Positions 1 to 4,693 of a DNA stretch of 7,121 bases are shown here, one piece after another. Position 1 is the first letter of the stretch, and each line of letters begins with the position of its first letter. Below the pieces are notes generated by a model, which was not told the DNA's origin, searched no databases, and worked only from the letters and a program-made list of their open reading frames with translations. Made by a program: the position numbers and the translations under genes. The stretch is from Acidobacteriota bacterium (lineage in GTDB: Bacteria; Acidobacteriota; JAAYUB01; JAMOQF01), in NCBI GenBank assembly GCA_027040585.1, contig JALULU010000289.1, forward strand, positions 1 through 7,121. The letters are read 5' to 3'.

Positions 1-32
1 TTTTTTCATATTACTCATTTTAAAAGTTAATA

Positions 33-58
33 TCGAGGTCTTCGAGGTCTGACCCCGA
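33..58. repeat. tandem 9-mer and imperfect dyad
   Basis: The 9-mer tcgaggtct occurs twice in direct tandem at 33-41 and 42-50. The second copy runs into gaccccga, forming an imperfect dyad at 42-58 (TCG-A-GGTC-T-GACC-C-CGA) with one A/C mismatch in the arms. The centre is a single base, so it looks more like a double-stranded DNA dyad than a good RNA hairpin. It lies about 20 bases from the REP-like pair and is much richer in GC than its surroundings. It may belong to the same repeat cluster; its function is unknown. Confidence 0.4.
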
Positions 59-80
59 TAAAAATTTTAAAAAAATTCCT

Positions 81-132
81 GCCTGGCACCATCCTGAATT
101 CAGACACAGACAGGAATGTCTGTGCTACAATC
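81..132 (-). repeat. REP-like palindromic element, copy 1
   Basis: This is a 52-nt unit with a perfect hairpin at 105-124: 8-bp arms cacagaca/tgtctgtg around the loop ggaa. Read on the minus strand, the tetranucleotide GTAG (complement of 125-128) sits directly 5' of the stem. GTAG or GTGG followed by a palindrome is the known layout of REP elements mobilised by RAYT transposases. The other end carries a short near-palindrome, gcctggcacc. It matches copy 2 at 44 of 52 positions by my alignment. No transposase is in the window. The minus strand reads IVAQTFLSV through the repeat, which I take to be spurious coding. Confidence 0.75.
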
Positions 133-134
133 GT

Positions 135-186
135 GCCTGACACCATTTTCATTTCATACACAGACAAAAATGTCTGTGCTACAATC
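135..186 (-). repeat. REP-like palindromic element, copy 2
   Basis: This is the second 52-nt unit, in the same orientation as copy 1 and offset by exactly 54 nt. The hairpin at 159-178 has the same 8-bp arms, with loop aaaa instead of ggaa, so the stem is conserved while the loop has changed. GTAG again abuts the stem on the minus strand (complement of 179-182). Most differences from copy 1 fall in the middle spacer and the loop. It ends about 34 bases before the putative -35 box of the downstream operon, so it could insulate that promoter or end transcripts arriving from upstream. That role is inference. Confidence 0.75.
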
Positions 187-194
187 AAATTTCC

Positions 195-248
195 TTTTTT
201 AAAAAAAATCAATTTAAACTTGAAGAACCACTAACCATTTCATAAAAT
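195..248 (+). promoter_or_regulatory. putative sigma70-type promoter with A/T tract
   Basis: A -35-like TTGAAG (220-225) is followed after exactly 17 nt by a -10-like TAAAAT (243-248). These match the consensus at 4 of 6 and 5 of 6 positions. A run of six T then eight A (195-208) lies just upstream of the -35, where an UP element would sit. The expected transcript start near 255 would leave a leader of about 24 nt before the ATG at 279. The DNA is AT-rich, so chance matches are common; this is the best-spaced pair I see in the intergenic region. Confidence 0.45.
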
Positions 249-266
249 TAAGGTTATCAAAAATTT

Positions 267-272
267 AAGGAG
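267..272 (+). promoter_or_regulatory. ribosome binding site for the TPR gene
   Basis: AAGGAG lies 6 nt upstream of the ATG at 279. It is a near-consensus Shine-Dalgarno sequence and supports this start, which also places a signal peptide at the N terminus. Confidence 0.8.
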
Positions 273-278
273 TTATTT

Positions 279-1295
279 ATGAAAAAGATTTTATTTTTAG
301 CAATATTTCTGATTATGATATCTACGATCTTTGCCGCAAAAAAAGATAAAGAACTTCTATTCAGCGGGAAAAAATTTTATGAATCTGGAAATTACAAAAA
401 GGCAATGGAAAATCTCTCTAAATTTTTAGAACTTCACAAAAATTTCAAGAAAAATTTTTTTAACTATTCCCCCAGGGTTGAAAGGGCATATGCCCTTAGA
501 GGAAATACCTATTTTAAAATTGGGGATTTTAAAAACGCAATTAAAGACTACAAAAATTCTTTAAAAATAAATGACTCCCAATCAATCGTATGGCACAATC
601 TGGGAATTGCCTATATGAAAATAAGCGATATAGACAATGCAATTAAATCACTTAAAAAGGCAATTTCAATAAACAAACAGCAGGAAAAAAGTTATTACTA
701 TCTGGGCATCTGCTATGAGCTAAAAAATGATTTAAAGGAAGCAGAAAAAAAATTAAAAAAACTGGTGAGCATAGATAATATAAATGGAAATGGCTACATT
801 AAACTAATTGATATAAATTTAAAGAAAAATAATTTGGACAGAGCTAAGGAACTTTTATTTACATCCCTTGGTTTAAAAGATGTTCCTGTATCAATTTTCA
901 AACTTGAAGATTCCATTTTTGACATCTACATCTATGGTTATTACAGAGAACTTCCACTAATTGAACAGATAATGGAGTATCTAAGGGTAAATAATTTTAA
1001 AAAAGCTATAAAACTCTGTAAAAGTGAACTTAAGAAAAATGGAAAAAATGAAGAGGTACTTGTAAGTCTTGGGATTATTTACTTTACAAAGAAAAAAGAT
1101 AGCGATGCAATCAATACTTTAAAAGAAGCTTTAAAATTAAAAAAAGATGATGTACTTGCACTAAATTACCTTGGACTTACCTATTTGAGGAAAGGAAACA
1201 GAGAGGAAGCAAAAAAATATTTTGAAATGGCAAATAATGTCAGGGGAAATTTGATCTCAAACGTTTTGCTAAAATATATTGAAAGGGTAAAATGA
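279..1295 (+). CDS. exported tetratricopeptide repeat (TPR) protein
   Basis: A 338-residue protein. It begins with a clear type I signal peptide: MKK, a hydrophobic core at about 4-18, and a likely cut after IFA19. No lipobox cysteine is present, so the mature protein should be periplasmic or peripherally membrane-associated. Nearly all the rest is TPR: a degenerate unit near 25-54, units at about 68-101, 102-135 and 136-169, a weak one near 170-199, a non-repeat linker around 200-235, and three more from about 228 to 326. Typical signatures such as WHNLGIAY, YYYLGICY and ALNYLGLTYLRKGNREEAKKYF are visible. TPRs form helical protein-binding scaffolds; no catalytic domain is seen. It is very lysine-rich. 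It is the first gene of the block, and its stop overlaps the next start as ATGA. A binding partner cannot be deduced, and nothing directly links it to menaquinone synthesis. Confidence 0.9.
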   Translation: MKKILFLAIFLIMISTIFAAKKDKELLFSGKKFYESGNYKKAMENLSKFLELHKNFKKNFFNYSPRVERAYALRGNTYFKIGDFKNAIKDYKNSLKINDSQSIVWHNLGIAYMKISDIDNAIKSLKKAISINKQQEKSYYYLGICYELKNDLKEAEKKLKKLVSIDNINGNGYIKLIDINLKKNNLDRAKELLFTSLGLKDVPVSIFKLEDSIFDIYIYGYYRELPLIEQIMEYLRVNNFKKAIKLCKSELKKNGKNEEVLVSLGIIYFTKKKDSDAINTLKEALKLKKDDVLALNYLGLTYLRKGNREEAKKYFEMANNVRGNLISNVLLKYIERVK

Positions 1296-2116
1296 GATTA
1301 AACATAGCCATTGTCCAAATTGATATTTCAAATAGAAAAGATGAGAATTTAAAAAAAACATTAAACCTCATTAAAGGCACTATCCTTCAGGGGGATATTT
1401 TTATCCTACCTGAGCTCTTTTTAACTAATTATGAAACTATTTTAAAAAATGTGGTAAGGGAAGATGATATTTTTTTCACTACCTTTAAAAAACTAAGTGA
1501 AGAGTACCCAGAAAAGTACTTTTTGACAGGGTCTGTCCCCTATAAAAAAGATGGTAATCTCTTTAACTCTTCCTTTATTTTTAAGAAGGGAAAAGCATAT
1601 CATCTATACGACAAAATTCATCTATTTCCTCCAATGGGTGAGGATAAAATTTTTAAAAGTGGCAAAAAACTTGGAATTTATAGAATTAGGGGTAAAAACT
1701 TTGATTTAAAAATTGGGGTTATAATCTGCTATGATTTGAGATTCCCTGAAATTTCAAGGATTTTAGCAAAAAGTGGAATTGACATACTACTTGTTCCTGC
1801 CCAATGGCCCCTTGTGAGGATAAGTGCTTTTAAAAATCTGATATTTTCAAGGGCTGTCGAAAATGGAATATTTGTTGTTGGCACAAACAGGGTTGGGCTA
1901 TCATCAGGTGAAGTTTTTGGGGGAAATTCAGTTGTTGTTACTCCCACAGGTGAAATTTTAAATCCAGAATACTTTGATGAAAGGGTTATACACGTATCCA
2001 TTAATCCAGAAAAATACTGGAAAATAAAGGAAAAAATAAATCCAATCAAAGACATAAATGAAGAAATTTACACACTTAGATCAAATGTTGAGGTAATTGA
2101 GAAAAAAATATGGTAG
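1292..2116 (+). CDS. carbon-nitrogen hydrolase (nitrilase superfamily), omega-amidase-like
   Basis: A 274-residue cytoplasmic protein of the usual length for one nitrilase domain. The catalytic triad is in place: Glu41 in LPELF, Lys108 in YDKIHLF and Cys146 in GVIICYDLRFPE. Glu117 is at the position of the often-described second glutamate. The family hydrolyses amides, carbamoyl groups or nitriles through a cysteine thioester. The segment around 165-200 (VPAQWP, SRAVENGIFVVGTNRVG) resembles the Nit2/YafV omega-amidase group, which hydrolyses 2-oxo acid amides, but substrate cannot be fixed from motifs. The ATG overlaps the TPR stop as ATGA, with a weak AAAGGG 4 nt before it; the 3' end overlaps mqnE by 7 nt. 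This suggests co-translation with the menaquinone genes, although no nitrilase step is known in the futalosine pathway. It could be a repair enzyme or simply a passenger. Confidence 0.9.
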   Translation: MRLNIAIVQIDISNRKDENLKKTLNLIKGTILQGDIFILPELFLTNYETILKNVVREDDIFFTTFKKLSEEYPEKYFLTGSVPYKKDGNLFNSSFIFKKGKAYHLYDKIHLFPPMGEDKIFKSGKKLGIYRIRGKNFDLKIGVIICYDLRFPEISRILAKSGIDILLVPAQWPLVRISAFKNLIFSRAVENGIFVVGTNRVGLSSGEVFGGNSVVVTPTGEILNPEYFDERVIHVSINPEKYWKIKEKINPIKDINEEIYTLRSNVEVIEKKIW

Positions 2117-3141
2117 ATGTTGAAAAATATGTAAAGCTTTTTAAGGGAAATCTCTTTGAAATAGGAGAAAAAGCGAAGGAAATTAAACTTAAGAAATTTG
2201 GGAAAGAGGTCTATTTTGTAAACAATAAACACATAAATTATACAAATATCTGCATAACAGGATGTACTTTCTGCGCATACAGTAAGAGATTTGACGAAGA
2301 AGGTGGTTATACACTCGAAATTGAAGATATTTTAAAGGATATTGAAAAAAACGGAGAAAAATTAAAAGAGGTACACATAGTAGGCGGTCTTCACCCCTTT
2401 CTTCCCTTCTCATATTACCTTGAGCTTGTTAAGGGAATTAAAGAAAAATTTCCACATATCCATATAAAGGGATTCACAGCAACTGAAATTGACCACTTTT
2501 CAAAAATCTCAGGGCTTACCGTAGATGAGGTTCTAATAAGGTTAAAGGGAGTTGGACTTGGGGCACTTCCAGGTGGGGGCGCTGAAATATTTTCAAAGAG
2601 AATCAAGGAAAAATACTATCCCAAAAAAATAGATGGAGAGAGATATCTGTATATCCACGAGAGGGCACACAAACTTGGTATTCCCTCAAATTGCACATTG
2701 TTATTTGGGATAGGAGAAAAACCATATGAAATTGTAAATCACTTATTGAAATTAAGAAACCAGCAGGAAAAAAGTGGTGGATTTTTGTCATTTATCCCCC
2801 TTCCCTTCCATCCACAAAACACTCCATTTGAAGGAAAATTACAGAAGGTCTCAAGTGAAAAAATATTAAAAGTTATAGCCCTATCAAGGATACTTTTAGA
2901 TAACATTCCACACATAAAACCATATTGGGTGATGTTAACACCGGAACTATCACAAATTGCCCTTCACTTTGGTGGAGATGATTTAGACGGCACAATAGGA
3001 TATGAGAGGATTACACATTCAGCAGGTGCAGAATCCCCCCTTTCTCTTTCTGAAAAAACATTTATAAATCTTATAAAAAAGGCTGGTTTTATCCCTGTAG
3101 AAAGGGATGGACTTTATAACAAGGTAAAAATTTATGGGTAG
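2110..3141 (+). CDS. mqnE: aminofutalosine synthase MqnE (radical SAM)
   Basis: A 343-residue radical SAM enzyme of the MqnE/MqnC/CofH group. In the futalosine pathway MqnE joins the enolpyruvyl product of MqnA to SAM-derived adenosine, giving 6-amino-6-deoxyfutalosine. The [4Fe-4S] motif CX3CX2C is Cys48-Cys52-Cys55 within NYTNICITGCTFC. Other family marks are HIVGGLHP (89-96), LPGGGAEIF (153-161), FIPLPFHPQNTPF, and a C-terminal ITHSAGAESP (301-310) followed by PVERDGLYN. These last features favour MqnE over MqnC or CofH. Length is slightly below the roughly 370 residues common in the family, with a short N terminus. It overlaps the preceding gene by 7 nt and mqnC by 8 nt. No strong Shine-Dalgarno sequence precedes it (only gagg at 2090-2093, 16 nt away), so its translation probably depends on ribosomes finishing the nitrilase gene. 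The pathway assignment rests on family knowledge. Confidence 0.93.
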   Translation: MVDVEKYVKLFKGNLFEIGEKAKEIKLKKFGKEVYFVNNKHINYTNICITGCTFCAYSKRFDEEGGYTLEIEDILKDIEKNGEKLKEVHIVGGLHPFLPFSYYLELVKGIKEKFPHIHIKGFTATEIDHFSKISGLTVDEVLIRLKGVGLGALPGGGAEIFSKRIKEKYYPKKIDGERYLYIHERAHKLGIPSNCTLLFGIGEKPYEIVNHLLKLRNQQEKSGGFLSFIPLPFHPQNTPFEGKLQKVSSEKILKVIALSRILLDNIPHIKPYWVMLTPELSQIALHFGGDDLDGTIGYERITHSAGAESPLSLSEKTFINLIKKAGFIPVERDGLYNKVKIYG

Positions 3142-4168
3142 AATTTCCTTTAAAGATGGTATTTCAATACTTAAAAATGAAGATTTTTTAAAGCTTGGAA
3201 ACTGGGCAAACAAAACAAGGAAAAAGCTTCATCCAGAAGGAATTGTCACCTTTATTGCCGATACAAACATAAACTACACAAATATATGCGACTCAAAGTG
3301 TTCCTTTTGCGCCTTTTATAGGGAAAAAAATGACAGTGAATCCTATACAATGAGCGTTGAAGAAGTTGAAGAAAAAATAAAAGAAGCTGAAAGATTAAAC
3401 ATAACAACCGCTTTAATTCAGGGTGGTTTAAATAGTGAGTTACCCTATTCTTACTATTTAGAGTTAATGGAAAGAATTACAAAATATAACGTTCACATAC
3501 ATATATTTTCACCACCTGAAATAGATCTACTCTCAAAAATTTCTGGAAAAAGTGTAGATAATGTTTTTAAAGACCTAAAAAAAAGGGGAATGAAAACAAT
3601 GCCAGGAGGGGGTGCTGAAATTTTAAGTGAGAGGGTTAGAAAAAAGATAAGCCCAAAAAAAATAAGTTCAGATAGGTGGCTTGAGATTATGGAAATAGCA
3701 CATAAAAATGGGATAAAAACAACAGCAACCCTTATGTTTGGCCATCTTGAAAGTGAAGAGGACATAGTTTTACATTTAGATAGGATTAGAAATTTACAGG
3801 ACAAAACAAATGGATTTACAGCCTTTATAATGTGGGACTTTAAGGAAAAAAACAATCCACTGGGAGAGAAAATTGGAAAGAGATCATCTCCATATGACTA
3901 TTTGAGATTACTTTCATTTTCAAGGATATACCTTGATAACTTTAAAAATATTCAGGCCTCCTGGGCATCTCAAGGAAAGGAAATTGGGGAACTTGCCTTA
4001 TATTTTGGTGCAAACGACTTTGGTTCACTTTTACTTGAAGAAAATGTTATGCGAAAAGCTGGTTTCAGGATAACATCAACAATAGATGAAATTGCAGAAA
4101 CAATTAAAAACAGTGGCTTTAAACCAGCACTCAGGGACACCTTTTACAATATAATAAGATTTTTATGA
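3134..4168 (+). CDS. mqnC: dehypoxanthine futalosine cyclase MqnC (radical SAM)
   Basis: A 344-residue radical SAM enzyme. It cyclises dehypoxanthine futalosine to cyclic dehypoxanthine futalosine, the spiro intermediate on the way to 1,4-dihydroxy-6-naphthoate. The cluster motif is Cys52-Cys56-Cys59 in NYTNICDSKCSFCAFYR. Further MqnC signatures are GRISF and the LHP/VTFIADTNINYTN segment at the N terminus, IQGGL (95-99), HIHIFSPPEI (121-130), MPGGGAEIL (156-164), ATLMFGH (198-204), and near the C terminus IQASWASQG, LYFGANDFGS and LLEENVMRKAG. It is clearly a paralogue of mqnE just upstream, sharing NINYTNIC-like and PGGGAEI segments, but it is too diverged to be a recent duplicate. The start overlaps mqnE by 8 nt, with a weak AAGG 9 nt upstream. 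One oddity is AFIMWDF (230-236), where I would expect FIPW. It is probably the last gene of the tightly overlapping block. Confidence 0.94.
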   Translation: MGRISFKDGISILKNEDFLKLGNWANKTRKKLHPEGIVTFIADTNINYTNICDSKCSFCAFYREKNDSESYTMSVEEVEEKIKEAERLNITTALIQGGLNSELPYSYYLELMERITKYNVHIHIFSPPEIDLLSKISGKSVDNVFKDLKKRGMKTMPGGGAEILSERVRKKISPKKISSDRWLEIMEIAHKNGIKTTATLMFGHLESEEDIVLHLDRIRNLQDKTNGFTAFIMWDFKEKNNPLGEKIGKRSSPYDYLRLLSFSRIYLDNFKNIQASWASQGKEIGELALYFGANDFGSLLLEENVMRKAGFRITSTIDEIAETIKNSGFKPALRDTFYNIIRFL

Positions 4169-4207
4169 AATTTCCATACAAAGAGTTCTTTTAAACAATA
4201 AAAGGTT

Positions 4208-4657
4208 ATGTCTAAAAAAGCAATTTTACTATTATTTTTTATTTTAATATCTTTTCTGGAGGTTTTTTCCATGTCTGCTACCATTAAACCCTATGGTAAG
4301 AGTATTCTTGACGGGTATGAATGGAACGGGAAAATATTAAAGCCCTATTCCAAAAGCGTAATAAATGGATGGAAATTTGACGGAAAAATTATTAAGCCTT
4401 ACACTGGTTCAATAATGGATGGATATGAGTGGGATGGCCACATTCTAAAACCCTATGGAAAGTCAATAATGGACGGTTGGGAATATGATAAAAGTGACAA
4501 AGTCATAAAACCTTACTCCAAATCTATAATGGACGGATGGGAAATAGATGGAGATGTTGTAAAACCCTATGGTAAATCCATAATGGATGGTTGGGAAATA
4601 AAAGGTAAAATTCCAATACCTGTAATCATTCTTGTAATTTACGGAATTATAAAATAA
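4208..4657 (+). CDS. exported KPYxxS-repeat protein of unknown function
   Basis: A 149-residue protein that I cannot assign to a named family. Residues 1-24 look like a signal peptide: MSKK, a hydrophobic core, and possible cuts after S21 or A24. Residues 26-135 are six imperfect tandem repeats: five of 18 residues and the fourth of 20. The consensus is roughly [IL]KPYxKSIMDGWExDGKI. Invariant positions include K-P-Y, a serine three residues on, then glycine and an aromatic (GW or GY). The short alternating polar/aromatic pattern suggests a beta-hairpin repeat. The protein ends in a hydrophobic 14-residue tail, PIPVIILVIYGIIK, which may be a capping strand or a membrane contact. The ATG is preceded by AAAAGG only 2 nt away, which is unusually close. 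The alternative ATG at 4271 would remove the signal peptide and has no ribosome binding site I can see. It lies 39 nt after mqnC and 36 nt before the large exported gene. Confidence 0.85.
   Translation: MSKKAILLLFFILISFLEVFSMSATIKPYGKSILDGYEWNGKILKPYSKSVINGWKFDGKIIKPYTGSIMDGYEWDGHILKPYGKSIMDGWEYDKSDKVIKPYSKSIMDGWEIDGDVVKPYGKSIMDGWEIKGKIPIPVIILVIYGIIK
4283..4612 (+). repeat. six in-frame tandem repeats (54-60 nt) in the KPY-repeat gene
   Basis: Coding repeats corresponding to residues 26-43, 44-61, 62-79, 80-99, 100-117 and 118-135. Units are 54 nt except the fourth, which is 60 nt because of a two-codon insertion. The most alike units share DNA words such as ataatgga(t/c)gg and aaaccctatgg, but differ at many third positions. 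The array is therefore not freshly expanded, and selection seems to hold the protein pattern. Confidence 0.9.
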
Positions 4658-4661
4658 AATT

Positions 4662-4680
4662 TAAATCTTTCAAAGATTTA
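4662..4680. promoter_or_regulatory. perfect dyad ahead of the large exported gene
   Basis: TAAATCTTT-C-AAAGATTTA is a perfect inverted repeat with 9-bp arms around one central base. It starts 4 nt after the KPY-repeat stop codon and ends just before the Shine-Dalgarno sequence at 4682-4686. As RNA it could form a 7-bp stem with a 5-nt loop, but only with A/U-rich pairs, and no T run follows directly. A terminator is therefore unlikely. An operator or a weak structure near the ribosome binding site fits better. The arms are too AT-rich to exclude chance. Confidence 0.45.
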
Positions 4681-4681
4681 C

Positions 4682-4686
4682 GGAGG
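4682..4686 (+). promoter_or_regulatory. ribosome binding site for the large exported gene
   Basis: GGAGG lies 7 nt upstream of the ATG at 4694. It is the strongest Shine-Dalgarno match in the window and fixes this start, which also gives a good signal peptide. Confidence 0.85.
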
Positions 4687-4693
4687 ATTTTTT

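Noticed and set aside
1..18. Possible start of a minus-strand gene leaving the window (MSNMKK)
   Set aside because: ATG codons at 18-16 and 9-7 are in the same minus frame, but only six codons are visible and no Shine-Dalgarno sequence precedes them, so it cannot be supported.
81..186. CRISPR-like array
   Set aside because: There are only two units, they are separated by 2 nt with no spacer of normal size, and they carry REP-type GTAG hairpins.
27..212. Minus-strand open frame of 61 codons over the REP pair
   Set aside because: It is formed by the two palindromic repeats themselves, reading IVAQTFLSV twice. It has no protein-like character outside the repeat, and I saw no good ribosome binding site.
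1729..2055. Minus-strand frame of 108 codons inside the nitrilase gene
   Set aside because: The plus strand here encodes conserved nitrilase motifs including the catalytic cysteine; the antisense translation shows no family features.
3493..3855. Minus-strand frame of 120 codons inside mqnC
   Set aside because: It is antisense to conserved MqnC motifs, and the translation is low-complexity Ser/Ile/Phe-rich.
4180..4191. Small inverted repeat AAAGA-GT-TCTTT after mqnC as a terminator
   Set aside because: It has a 5-bp A/T-rich stem, a 2-nt loop and no T run, so it is too weak. The downstream gene starts 17 nt later, which suggests read-through.
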